Shown here piece after piece: positions 1 to 6,911 of a stretch of 20,362 nucleotides of DNA. Below the pieces are notes generated by a model. The model made no database searches, had not been told where the DNA came from, and saw only the letters and a list, made by a program, of their open reading frames with translations. Both the position numbers and the translations under genes were made by a program. How positions within the stretch are numbered: the first letter of the stretch is position 1; each line of letters begins with the position of its first letter. The DNA is from Oscillospiraceae bacterium (lineage in GTDB: Bacteria > Bacillota > Clostridia > Oscillospirales > Oscillospiraceae): positions 1 through 20,362 of the forward strand of contig SVKT01000013.1 of NCBI GenBank assembly GCA_015068335.1, written 5' to 3'.

Positions 1-511
1 CGCCACCTTCTCCGAACAGTTGGAGAGTGTGGAGATCGACGGTATGACCCCCGTCTGCTTCATCTATGAAAATGCAGCCGGCAAGGAGATCCGCGGCACC
101 TTTACCGCCGCTCCCTTCCTGCCCATCAGCACTGTGGCAGGCTTCGAGGTGCAGTATGACACCACCAAGTCCGCTCTGCTGCGCAACGCCGCCGGCGGCG
201 CCATCGCCCTCCCCACATACCAGGAAACGATGACCGCTGCTGACTTCGTTGCCAAGGAAGGCTACACCGTCGTCCTCTCTGCCGACAGCAGTTTCGCTTC
301 CACAGCCGACAGCGTGGCGCTGGCCGAGGGTCAGAACACCATCTACGTGGCCGCCACCGACTCCGCTTCCGGCGAAACCGCCCATTACACGGTGGAAGTC
401 GTCAACCCCGAGGCTCCCGTCAACGTGGTGATGATCGCCCTGATCGCCGTGGCCGTTCTGGCCGTGGCAGGCGTGGTCGTTGTGGTTCTGAAAAAGAAGA
501 AGGCCGCCTAA
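1..511 (+). CDS. Surface protein, C-terminal fragment with cadherin-like beta-sandwich repeat and membrane anchor (5' end outside window)
   Basis: The frame is open from base 2, so the gene starts upstream; the TTG at 20 lies inside the coding sequence. About 169 residues are visible. A stretch ending in NTIYVAATDSASGETAHYTV resembles the cadherin-like beta-sandwich repeat common in Clostridia surface proteins. The protein then ends in one hydrophobic segment of about 25 residues (VVMIALIAVAVLAVAG and on) followed by four lysines and two alanines. This is a type I anchor with a positively charged cytoplasmic tail. No LPXTG sorting signal is present, so attachment would be through the membrane rather than by sortase. 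The main domain and ligand cannot be seen. A strong terminator follows 36 bases after the stop. Exported location is well supported; function is unknown. Confidence 0.75.
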   Translation, partial: ATFSEQLESVEIDGMTPVCFIYENAAGKEIRGTFTAAPFLPISTVAGFEVQYDTTKSALLRNAAGGAIALPTYQETMTAADFVAKEGYTVVLSADSSFASTADSVALAEGQNTIYVAATDSASGETAHYTVEVVNPEAPVNVVMIALIAVAVLAVAGVVVVVLKKKKAA

Positions 512-546
512 CAGCAATCGCTGATTGCGCGCACCCCTGATACGAA

Positions 547-581
547 CCCCCCTGACGCAAATGCGTCAGGGGGGGCTTTTT
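547..581 (+). terminator. Rho-independent terminator of the surface protein gene
   Basis: A perfect 12-bp stem, CCCCCCTGACGC paired with GCGTCAGGGGGG, closes on the loop AAAT (559-562). After one extra G and a C it runs into five T. It lies 36 bases after the surface protein stop. On the minus strand the stem is not followed by a T tract, so it probably serves only the plus-strand gene, although the radical SAM gene converges on it. Confidence 0.9.
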
Positions 582-586
582 CACGC

Positions 587-1459
587 TTATATGCCGCTCA
601 AATCAAAAACGGGGGTATATTCCTCCCTTGCGGAGGTGCGCTCCTGGGTAAAGCCGTCTGTGATGCCGCAGTTTTCCATATACTGCACCGCAGCGCGGTA
701 CTCCGCCCCGGTCACGCGGCGGGCCAGTTTGCCCTCCGCGCCGCGCTGGGGCGTATACTGGCTCATCAGGGAAAACAGCACATCGCCGCTCCGAAAGGTC
801 TTTGCCACCCAGTCAATGACGCGCCGCGTATTCTCCAACTCCCCCGGCAGCAGCAGGTGGCGGATCAGCACGCCCCGCTTCAAAAGACCGTTTTCCATAC
901 GATACGGCCCGGTCTGGCGGAACATTTCCAAAATGGCCCGGCTTGCCCGGTCGAAATAATCCTCCGCCGCCGAATACCGCTTTGCAGGTTCCGGTACGGC
1001 GTATTTCAGATCCGGCAGGTAGACCTGCACCTTTCCCTCTAACGTCCGCAGGGTCTCTACTTTCTCGTAGCCGCCGCAGTTCCACACCACCGGCACGCCC
1101 CAATCCGCATCCCCCAGCGCTTCCAGAATGACCGGGGTAAAGTGGGTGGGCGTGACCAGATCCAGACAGGCGGCACCCTGGGCGATCAGTTCCCGGAATA
1201 TCTCCCGCAGGCGCTCCGCCGGGACGGGCTTTCCCACGGTGCCCTGAGAGATGTCGCCGTTCTGGCAGAAGCAGCAGCGCAGATTGCAGCCGGAGAAAAA
1301 CACGCAGCCCGCACCGTGTTCCCCCGCAAGGCAGGGTTCTTCCCACCGGTGCAGCATCGCCTTTGCCGCCACGGGTATGGCAGGCTGACCGCAGAATCCG
1401 CCGGCTCTGGTTTCCGTCCGTTCCGCTCCGCAGTCGCGGGGACACAGATGACAAATCAT
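587..1459 (-). CDS. Radical SAM protein of the PflX-like (COG1313) type
   Basis: A 290-residue protein. The cluster-binding motif is C58-x3-C62-x2-C65 in the context FFSGCNLRCCFCQN, which matches the PflX/PFL-activase-like radical SAM group. A second N-terminal cysteine set (C3, C6, C10, C23, beginning CHLCPRDC) is typical of this family and may bind metal or a second cluster. The segment LMSQYTP is also characteristic. These enzymes cleave S-adenosylmethionine with a [4Fe-4S] cluster to make a radical; the substrate of the PflX-like group is not known to me. The reading frame is open upstream to 1630, but the ATG at 1459 is preferred: it follows GGAGGAAGCGAAAGAGGA and overlaps the stop of the upstream gene as ATGA, implying translational coupling. 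It is the last gene of the mutY unit. Confidence 0.85.
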   Translation of the reverse strand: MICHLCPRDCGAERTETRAGGFCGQPAIPVAAKAMLHRWEEPCLAGEHGAGCVFFSGCNLRCCFCQNGDISQGTVGKPVPAERLREIFRELIAQGAACLDLVTPTHFTPVILEALGDADWGVPVVWNCGGYEKVETLRTLEGKVQVYLPDLKYAVPEPAKRYSAAEDYFDRASRAILEMFRQTGPYRMENGLLKRGVLIRHLLLPGELENTRRVIDWVAKTFRSGDVLFSLMSQYTPQRGAEGKLARRVTGAEYRAAVQYMENCGITDGFTQERTSAREEYTPVFDLSGI

Positions 1460-1917
1460 TCCTCTTTCGCTTCCTCCTGCTCCTCCGGCAAAACCGGCTG
1501 TCCGTCTTTCCAGACATAGTTGGGCCCCGCAGTCTCCGGGATATCCACGACCAGTTTGCGGCAATCTTCGCACATATGGCAGGTTCGATAGGCAGTCGTC
1601 AAAAGGCCGCCCTCGTCGCTGATGAGCCACGCCTCGTCAAAAGCACTCATAAAGCCCGGCTTCACTTCCGACAGATATACCCGGTCACGGCCGCCCTTTA
1701 AATAGACTTTTTTCATCGTCTTTCCGCAGTAGGGGCAGGGCACGGGAGGCTCTTCCTCCGCCGGAGTTTCGTCCTTTTTGAACAGGTCGGCAAGGAATCT
1801 TTTTGTCTCCTCCTTTTCTTCCGGTTCAGAGAAGTCCTCAAACACCGGCGGCGCCTTCCGCCGCTTCTTTTCCGGGTCAATGTCCCACGGATCTTCACTC
1901 TTTTTCCAGAAGGCCAT
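1456..1917 (-). CDS. Zinc-ribbon protein resembling the DUF6487-type domain
   Basis: A 153-residue protein. The first 60 residues are rich in Glu and Lys and look disordered. The rest is a small metal-binding domain: CPYC (C61, C64) in CPYCGKTMKKVYL, then C113, C116 and C119 in TCHMCEDCRK. The pairing of CPYCGK with a later CxxC next to a KLVVD strand resembles the short DUF6487-type zinc ribbons of Clostridia. This is a resemblance from memory and was not searched. Start: ATG at 1917 after AAGGAGGGGTAAGA. It begins 2 bases after the stop of the membrane protein gene and shares ATGA with the radical SAM gene. Its role is unknown; a partner or adaptor of that enzyme is possible but only inferred from the overlap. 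Confidence 0.8.
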   Translation of the reverse strand: MAFWKKSEDPWDIDPEKKRRKAPPVFEDFSEPEEKEETKRFLADLFKKDETPAEEEPPVPCPYCGKTMKKVYLKGGRDRVYLSEVKPGFMSAFDEAWLISDEGGLLTTAYRTCHMCEDCRKLVVDIPETAGPNYVWKDGQPVLPEEQEEAKEE

Positions 1918-1919
1918 TC

Positions 1920-2156
1920 TTACCCCTCCTTGTCTGTGGTTTCGTCCACTTCCTCATAGTCCACGGTATATACCGGCCCGTTGAAGGTGGGCTCTTGCCG
2001 GGACGCCTTTTCGCGGCGGGTCGCCGCGCCGCCTTTTCTTCCTCTGCGGCGCAGCAGCAGCCAAATCAGCAGTGCCAGCAGCACCGGCCACGCCACACGC
2101 AGAAACAGGAACAGAATATAAAACAGTTTCAGGGGCAGTCCAACCAGCAGGCTCAT
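1920..2156 (-). CDS. Small single-pass membrane protein of unknown function
   Basis: A 78-residue protein with one hydrophobic segment at roughly residues 4-35 (PLKLFYILFLFLRVAWPVLL and on). An Arg/Lys-rich stretch (RRRGRKGG) follows, then an acidic tail ending in EEVDETTDKEG. By the positive-inside rule the C terminus should be cytoplasmic. I do not recognise a family. Its start codon overlaps the mutY stop as ATGA, and its own stop is 2 bases from the next start, so it is a real member of the mutY unit rather than a chance frame. Confidence 0.75.
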   Translation of the reverse strand: MSLLVGLPLKLFYILFLFLRVAWPVLLALLIWLLLRRRGRKGGAATRREKASRQEPTFNGPVYTVDYEEVDETTDKEG

Positions 2157-3241
2157 CTGTCACACTCCTTTTCCAGAAGTTCGTTTGCCTCGGCATAGTA
2201 CCGGGCAAAGGCCGACGGAACGGCACGGGTCGCCAGCCCTTGCGCATCCACCCACAGGAACTCCGGCAAGCCTTCGCCGGAAACTTCCAGCGTATAGCCG
2301 GTCATATGCCACTCCACGTGGGTGAAAATATGCTTTGCCGACAGTTTTCGCTGCCACGCCTTTGGCGTCAGCCCCCACGCCGCCACCGCCGCCGGAGCCG
2401 TTTCTTCCGTCAGCGCGCCGTCTGTATTGGGAAACTCCCACAGCCCCGCAAGCAGACCGGTCCGGCTTCGCTTGCGCAGGGCCACTTTGCCGTCCCGCAG
2501 CAGGAGAAAAACCGTCTTTTCCTCAATTTTACGGTCTTTCTTTGCCTTTTTGAGCGGCAGACTCTCCGCCGTCCCCCGGGCGCAGCCCAGGCAATACTCC
2601 CGCACGGGGCACAGATCGCATTTGGGCGCGCCGTTGGGTATGCAGACCGTGGCGCCCAGTTCCATCGTGGCCTGGGAGAAAATGCGGATGTCCGCCTCCT
2701 CCGTGGGCATAACGGCTTCCAGTTGTTCCCGGATGCGGCGCTTCACCTTGGGCTCGGTGATGTCGTCACGGCAGTCGGTAATGCGGGACACCACCCGCAA
2801 AACGTTGCCGTCCACCGCCGCCTCCCGCCGACCGAAAGCCGCCGCAGCAATGGCCGCCGCCGTATATTCGCCCACACCGGGCAGCGCCAGCAGTCCCTCG
2901 TAGGTATCGGGAAACGCACCGGCCTCCGCCACGAATTTTGCCGCTTTTTGCAGATTGCGGGCGCGGCTGTAATAGCCGAGTCCCTCCCACAGTTTCATCA
3001 ACTGCTGCTCCTCGGCATCTGCCAGCGCCTCCACCGTGGGGAAAGCGCGCAGAAAACGGTCGTAATACCCCAGCACCGCCGCCACGCGGGTCTGCTGCAA
3101 CATAATCTCCGACACCCAGATGGGGTACGGATCCTGCGTCTCGCGCCACGGAAGCCCGCGGGCATTGGCACGATACCAGACCAAAAGCGGTTTTGTCAGG
3201 TTTTTTAACGCCTTTTCGGTTGTCATCTTCTTGTCTTTCAT
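2153..3241 (-). CDS. mutY: A/G-specific adenine DNA glycosylase MutY
   Basis: A 362-residue protein, full length for the family. It removes adenine mispaired with 8-oxoguanine or guanine, the first step of base excision repair at oxidised sites. Visible features are the catalytic Glu45 in SEIMLQQTRV, the helix-hairpin-helix LPGVGEYTAAAI (120-131), the catalytic Asp144 in AVDGNVLRV, and iron-sulfur ligands C200, C208, C211 and C217. A C-terminal MutT-like recognition domain (about 240-350) includes GLLAGLWEFP and FTHVEW. The first cysteine spacing is x7, against the x6 familiar from E. coli. The start is uncertain: ATG at 3241 and ATG at 3226 are both possible and neither has a strong ribosome binding site. 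It heads a four-gene minus-strand unit and is divergent from the merR promoter. Confidence 0.95.
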   Translation of the reverse strand: MKDKKMTTEKALKNLTKPLLVWYRANARGLPWRETQDPYPIWVSEIMLQQTRVAAVLGYYDRFLRAFPTVEALADAEEQQLMKLWEGLGYYSRARNLQKAAKFVAEAGAFPDTYEGLLALPGVGEYTAAAIAAAAFGRREAAVDGNVLRVVSRITDCRDDITEPKVKRRIREQLEAVMPTEEADIRIFSQATMELGATVCIPNGAPKCDLCPVREYCLGCARGTAESLPLKKAKKDRKIEEKTVFLLLRDGKVALRKRSRTGLLAGLWEFPNTDGALTEETAPAAVAAWGLTPKAWQRKLSAKHIFTHVEWHMTGYTLEVSGEGLPEFLWVDAQGLATRAVPSAFARYYAEANELLEKECDR

Positions 3242-3306
3242 GGTATGATTCTATCACAGGCCAGCCGCAATTCACAGCCCCACGGAAACTTTTTTCTCTT
3301 TGGCGC

Positions 3307-3337
3307 TTGACCTTCCCCTTTCTGGAAGGTGTATCAT
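3307..3337 (+). promoter_or_regulatory. MerR-type promoter and operator of the merR-ybjQ cluster
   Basis: A -35 box TTGACC (3307-3312) and a -10 box TATCAT (3332-3337) are separated by 19 bases, longer than the usual 17. Between them lies a perfect inverted repeat: ACCTTCC (3310-3316) and GGAAGGT (3324-3330), 7 bases apart. Over-long spacing with a central dyad is the hallmark of promoters that MerR-family regulators activate by DNA distortion. The sequence closely resembles known metal or drug MerR operators. The first gene downstream is itself a MerR protein, so autoregulation is the simple reading. Confidence 0.88.
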
Positions 3338-3360
3338 CACTTTGAGAGGGGATGTGCGTT

Positions 3361-4014
3361 ATGAAAATCAACGAAGTGGAAGCACTGGTAGGCATCACCA
3401 AGAAGAATATCCGCTTTTACGAAGCCGAAGGGCTGCTGCACCCCCGGCGCAACAGCGAAAACGGCTATCGGGATTACAGCGCCGAAGAGGTGGAGATCCT
3501 GCGGCGGATCAAACTGCTGCGCAAACTGGGCTTTCCGCTGGAAGAAATCCGGCAGATGCAGTCCGGCCTGTGCACGGTGGGCGACGGTATGCGCCGCCAT
3601 CTGGTACTGCTGGACCGGGAGCGGGACAACCTGGAATCCGCCCGTCACTTCTGCGCGGAACTGACCGACTGCCGCGAGAAACTGGACGCGCTGGATGCGC
3701 AGACACTTCTGGCGCGTATGGAACAACTGGAACAGGAGGGCACCACCTTTATGGATAAGCAAAAACAGGACACCAGACGCCGGCACTACGTAGCGCCGGT
3801 TTTGAGCGCCGTTGTGATGGCCCTTCTGATGGGCGGTATGATCTGGCTGTTTCTCTGGGCCTTTGAGGTCGATCCCCTGGGCGCTCCTCCCCTGCCGCTC
3901 CTGCTCCTGCTCATCGCCCTGCCCGCCGTTGTGATCCTGGGCGTGGGCATCGCGCTGTATCAGCGCATTCGGGAGATCGGCCACGGCAAGGACGATGACT
4001 ACAAAAAATACTGA
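3361..4014 (+). CDS. MerR-family transcriptional regulator with two C-terminal membrane helices
   Basis: A 217-residue protein. Residues 1-70 are a MerR winged helix-turn-helix: KINEVEALVGITKKNIRFYE, then GLLHP, NGYRDYS and LLRKLGFPLEEI. A helical segment (about 75-130) with C71, C98 and C104 would form the dimer coiled coil. Instead of a soluble effector domain, two hydrophobic segments follow (about 143-167 and 177-199), ending in a charged tail (RIREIGHGKDDDYKKY). Both ends should therefore be cytoplasmic. The start at 3361 is preferred over ATG 3352 because GAGAGGGGA ends 8 bases before it, and 3352 would overlap that site. The gene lies directly behind a MerR-type operator. The effector is unknown; the helices suggest a signal from the membrane or cell envelope, which is inference. 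Confidence 0.9.
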   Translation: MKINEVEALVGITKKNIRFYEAEGLLHPRRNSENGYRDYSAEEVEILRRIKLLRKLGFPLEEIRQMQSGLCTVGDGMRRHLVLLDRERDNLESARHFCAELTDCREKLDALDAQTLLARMEQLEQEGTTFMDKQKQDTRRRHYVAPVLSAVVMALLMGGMIWLFLWAFEVDPLGAPPLPLLLLLIALPAVVILGVGIALYQRIREIGHGKDDDYKKY

Positions 4015-4029
4015 CAGGAGGCTGTTAAA

Positions 4030-4341
4030 ATGAAACTTCTGACCATTGACCATATTCCGGGACAAAATTACGAGGCGCTGGACACCGTCAGAGGCACGGT
4101 GGTGTACAGCAAGCATTTTGGCCGTGATTTTATGGCCGCTATGAAGACGCTGGTAGGCGGCGAGCTCGTCGGCTACACGGAAATGCTGGTGGAGGCCCGT
4201 CAGATCGCCACCAAGCGGATGGTGGATGCAGCCGAGGCGCTGGGCGCCGACGCCGTCGTGGGTATACGCTACGCCTCCGCCGCCGTGATGCAGGGCGCCG
4301 CAGAGGTCATCGCCTACGGCACCGCGGTAAAATTCGTATGA
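4030..4341 (+). CDS. YbjQ-family protein
   Basis: A 103-residue protein matching the YbjQ family (the PF01906 type, often labelled heavy-metal-binding although biochemical proof is thin). Visible family features are the N-terminal strand LLTIDHIPG, the segment GTVVYSKHFGRDF, the helix with ARQIATKRMVDAAEALGADA, and the final strands VVGIRYASA and VIAYGTAVKF. Members form small pentameric beta-rich assemblies. It starts 15 bases after the merR stop behind CAGGAGGCTGTTAAA, and its stop overlaps the next start as ATGA. Shared transcription with the MerR gene suggests a role in its response; the ligand cannot be read from the sequence. Confidence 0.9.
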   Translation: MKLLTIDHIPGQNYEALDTVRGTVVYSKHFGRDFMAAMKTLVGGELVGYTEMLVEARQIATKRMVDAAEALGADAVVGIRYASAAVMQGAAEVIAYGTAVKFV

Positions 4342-5051
4342 TGAAGGTCACATTTCTGGATCACAGCGGCTTTCTGGTGGAGTTGGACTCCGTCACACTG
4401 CTGTTCGACTGGTGGAAAGGGGCGCTTCCGCCCCTGCCGGACAAACCCCTGCTGGTTCTGGTCAGTCACGCCCATCCCGATCACTTCCAGTCCGGCATCT
4501 TCCGCCTGGATGACGGCACGCGCTCCGTGCGCTATCTGCTGGGCAGTGACATCGTCCTCTCCGCGGAAAACCGGAGGCGCTGGGGCGTTTCTCCCCAGAC
4601 TGCCGGCAAGGTGTTCCGTCTGGGCGGCAACGAAACCATACATCCCCTCCCCGGCGTCACGGTGGAGACGCTGCCCTCTACCGACGAGGGCGTTGCCTGG
4701 CTGGTCACGGCCGACGGACAGACCATCTTCCACGCCGGCGACCTGAACTGGTGGCACTGGGAGGGCGAACCCGACCCCTGGAACCCGGACATCGCCCGGC
4801 TGTTTTTCCAGTACACCGAGCCTCTGCGGGACCGCACCATTGACCTCGCTATGCTGCCGCTGGATCCCCGCCAGCGGGAGGACGGCTTCCGCGGCGCGTC
4901 CTATCTGTTGGAAATCGCGGACATCCGCCGCTGGATCCCGATGCATCTGTGGGGCGATTACGACTATATGGACGCTTTCCTGTTCCGCTATCCCTCTTTC
5001 GAGGCCAACGCCTGCCCCGTGCGGCGCAGGGGCGAGCAGTTTGAATTTTAA
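4338..5051 (+). CDS. Metallo-beta-lactamase-fold hydrolase
   Basis: A 237-residue protein of the MBL fold. The metal-binding motif HxHxDH is seen as H44, H46, D48 and H49 in SHAHPDHF. Further ligand candidates are H132 and D135 in FHAGDLNWWHW, and H203 in IPMHLWGDYD. The length and the start MKVTFLDHSGFLVE resemble the UlaG/YtnP-like 'MBL fold metal-dependent hydrolase' group, whose substrates are mostly unknown. Starts at 4338 and 4341 (ATGATG) are equally possible; the first overlaps the ybjQ stop. Translational coupling makes it part of the MerR cluster. The substrate is not assignable. Confidence 0.88.
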   Translation: MMKVTFLDHSGFLVELDSVTLLFDWWKGALPPLPDKPLLVLVSHAHPDHFQSGIFRLDDGTRSVRYLLGSDIVLSAENRRRWGVSPQTAGKVFRLGGNETIHPLPGVTVETLPSTDEGVAWLVTADGQTIFHAGDLNWWHWEGEPDPWNPDIARLFFQYTEPLRDRTIDLAMLPLDPRQREDGFRGASYLLEIADIRRWIPMHLWGDYDYMDAFLFRYPSFEANACPVRRRGEQFEF

Positions 5052-5066
5052 GGGGAGGTCTGCGCT

Positions 5067-5366
5067 ATGAAAATTGACGGCAACGAACTGGCCATTTTGC
5101 AGGATCAACTCTACCGCGAAGGTCGCGAGGAAGAAGGCTGGGCAGTCAAACAGGAATTTTTGAAGCAGGTGCGGGAAAACGGCGACCACTGCCCCTGCAA
5201 GGAAGCCTGCCCCCACCACGGCAACTGCTTTGAGTGCGTGACCATTCACCGCGGACACCGGGATCACCTGCCTATGTGTATGTGGGATATGGTGAACGAG
5301 CGGCTGCACAAACTGTCCCTGATGACGGAATGCACCCTGCAATCTTATGAACAGGAACACAAATAA
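5067..5366 (+). CDS. Small cysteine- and histidine-rich protein, probable metal-binding domain
   Basis: A 99-residue protein. The central part holds C42, C44, C48, C54, C57 and C71 with several histidines, in the pattern CPCKEACPHHGNCFECV, then HLPMC. This arrangement resembles the short Cys-rich DUF6485-like proteins of anaerobic Clostridia, which carry CPC, CPRHG and ECV-type motifs; I state this from memory with moderate confidence. The clustering would suit zinc or an iron-sulfur cluster. Flanking segments are predicted helical. Start: ATG after AGGGGAGGTCTGCGCT, 15 bases after the previous stop. It is the last gene of the MerR-driven cluster, 8 bases before a bidirectional terminator. 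Confidence 0.8.
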   Translation: MKIDGNELAILQDQLYREGREEEGWAVKQEFLKQVRENGDHCPCKEACPHHGNCFECVTIHRGHRDHLPMCMWDMVNERLHKLSLMTECTLQSYEQEHK

Positions 5367-5374
5367 CGCAAGAG

Positions 5375-5408
5375 AAAAAGAGAGCGGACTTTCGTCCGCT
5401 CTCTTTTT
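5375..5408. terminator. Bidirectional terminator between converging units
   Basis: A perfect 15-bp stem (AAAAAGAGAGCGGAC at 5375-5389, complement at 5394-5408) closes on the loop TTTC. With A5 on one side and T5 on the other it gives a U tract in both directions. It serves the MerR cluster on the plus strand and the arginine deiminase operon on the minus strand. The stop codon of the carrier gene (5407-5409) lies at its edge. Confidence 0.93.
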
Positions 5409-6795
5409 ATGCCAGCAGGGCGCCAACGGTCAGAAACACGGCGGTCAGCAGCAGGAAATATAAGATCAGTTTCCACACATATTTCAGCCACCGGTCGTAA
5501 GGCACGTGCCCCAGCGCCAGCGCACCCATCACCACCGCCGCCGTGGGGGTGATGATGTTGATGAGGCCGGAGGCGGACTGGAATGCCGTCACCACCAGAT
5601 CGCCGCCCACGCCTGCGAAGCGTCCCAGCGGCGCGATAACGGGAATGGACAGCGTGGCGAGCCCGGAGGAAGACGGGATCAGGAAGGTCAGAGGCAGGTA
5701 GATCAGATAGACCAACAGCACAAAGGCCACAGGGCCCGCGCCGGAGAGGGCCTGCTCGCCCCAATGGAGGATGGTGTCGGTGATGCCGCCTTCGTTCATC
5801 AGCACGGTGATGCCCCGGCTGATGCCGATGATGAGGCTGACGCCCAACATATCGGCACAGCCTGCCACGAAGGTCTCTGCGATCTCGCTCTCCCGCATCC
5901 GGTCGATGAGACCCACCAGAACGCCGCCCACCAGAAACAGGGCGGACAGTTCCGGAAACCACCAGCCGAAGGCCGGCAGGGGCGAGCCCAGTTCGTCAAA
6001 GGGGATCACGCCGTAGATCATCACCGCAAACACAGCAGCAAACACCACCATAATCAGTTTGCGCTTTCCGGTGAACTCGATTTTTTCCTCCATACTGACG
6101 TGGAGTTTGCCCGCACCGACGCCCACCACGGAGCGGGAGGGATTTTTCTTCACCTTTGCCGCGTAGGACATTACGAACCAGATGGCCGCCGACTCAAACA
6201 CCACCCACTGCACGATGCGCAGCAGGATGCCCTCGCCCAAAGAGACCCCCGCAAATCCTGCGGCAATGCCGGTGGCAAAGGGGTTTACCGTGGAGGCGAT
6301 GATACCCGCACCGGCGCCCAGCAAAATCACGGAAATGCCCACCACCGCGTCATAGCCGGCAGCAAGAAACACCGGCAGCAGCAGCGGGTAGAAGGCCATT
6401 GTTTCCTCCCACATACCAAAGGTGGTGCCGCCAAGGCCGAAAAACAGCATCAGGATGGGAATGAGCCACTTCTCCCGGCCGCCCAGTTTGCCGATGACCG
6501 CGCCGACTCCCGCATCCACGGCGCCGGTCTTCATCACAACGCCCAGAAAACCGCCTACCATCAGGATAAATACGCAGACGTCCACCGCGTCGAAAAAGCC
6601 GTGAAAGGCGGCGGTCAGCACCGCCCCCACCCCCTGTGGGTTGGGTTCGGTCAGGTGATAACTGCCCGCCACCGGCACGCCGTCGGCATAGTCATAACTG
6701 CCCGCGGGAATGAACCACGTGGCCACCGCCACCAGAATGATGAGCAGAAACAGGATGGTGTACGCCGTAGGCATACGAAATTTTTTCTTTTCCAT
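5407..6795 (-). CDS. YfcC-family carrier, probable arginine/ornithine exchanger
   Basis: A 462-residue protein with about 12 hydrophobic segments, of the YfcC/DcuC-like (PF03606 type) carrier family. Visible family features are the start RMPTAYTILFLLI with WFIPAGSY, the segment FGLGGTTFGMWEETMAFYPL, the segment STVNPFATGIAAGFAG, and LIPSSSGLATLSIP with SASGLINIITPT near the end. YfcC-type proteins in arginine deiminase operons are annotated as basic amino acid antiporters. Its position after arcA and arcB supports arginine-in/ornithine-out exchange, but substrate specificity is inferred from context. Start: ATG at 6795 behind AAAAGGAGAGCGTTT. A 116-base gap with a stem-loop separates it from arcB. 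Confidence 0.85.
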   Translation of the reverse strand: MEKKKFRMPTAYTILFLLIILVAVATWFIPAGSYDYADGVPVAGSYHLTEPNPQGVGAVLTAAFHGFFDAVDVCVFILMVGGFLGVVMKTGAVDAGVGAVIGKLGGREKWLIPILMLFFGLGGTTFGMWEETMAFYPLLLPVFLAAGYDAVVGISVILLGAGAGIIASTVNPFATGIAAGFAGVSLGEGILLRIVQWVVFESAAIWFVMSYAAKVKKNPSRSVVGVGAGKLHVSMEEKIEFTGKRKLIMVVFAAVFAVMIYGVIPFDELGSPLPAFGWWFPELSALFLVGGVLVGLIDRMRESEIAETFVAGCADMLGVSLIIGISRGITVLMNEGGITDTILHWGEQALSGAGPVAFVLLVYLIYLPLTFLIPSSSGLATLSIPVIAPLGRFAGVGGDLVVTAFQSASGLINIITPTAAVVMGALALGHVPYDRWLKYVWKLILYFLLLTAVFLTVGALLA

Positions 6796-6882
6796 AAACG
6801 CTCTCCTTTTATGCGTTTTTCGTTGCCGGGCAGGCAGTCTTTGCCGTCTGCCGCAGTTCAGAGCGCGTGAAAAGTTCTTTCG

Positions 6883-6911
6883 GTTCCCTCTCTTTTTTCA
6901 AGAAAGGGAAC
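6883..6911 (-). promoter_or_regulatory. Intercistronic stem-loop after arcB
   Basis: On the minus strand GTTCCCTTTCTT pairs with AAGAGAGGGAAC (12 bp with one G-U pair) around a GAAAA loop, starting directly after the arcB stop codon. No clear T tract follows, only scattered T about 12 bases on. It is more likely a partial terminator or an mRNA-stabilising hairpin that lowers carrier expression relative to arcB than a full stop. Confidence 0.6.

Noticed and set aside
547..575. Terminator acting also on the minus-strand radical SAM gene
   Set aside because: On the minus strand the stem is followed by GGTTCG-type sequence without a T tract, so only plus-strand termination is supported.
1460..1630. 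N-terminal extension of the radical SAM gene to 1630
   Set aside because: It lies wholly inside the zinc-ribbon gene; the family begins with the CHLCPRDC motif just after the ATG at 1459, which has a good ribosome binding site.
5506..6870. Plus-strand reading frame of 454 codons antisense to the YfcC carrier
   Set aside because: Extremely His/Gln/Asp-rich translation, as expected opposite hydrophobic codons; not a protein.
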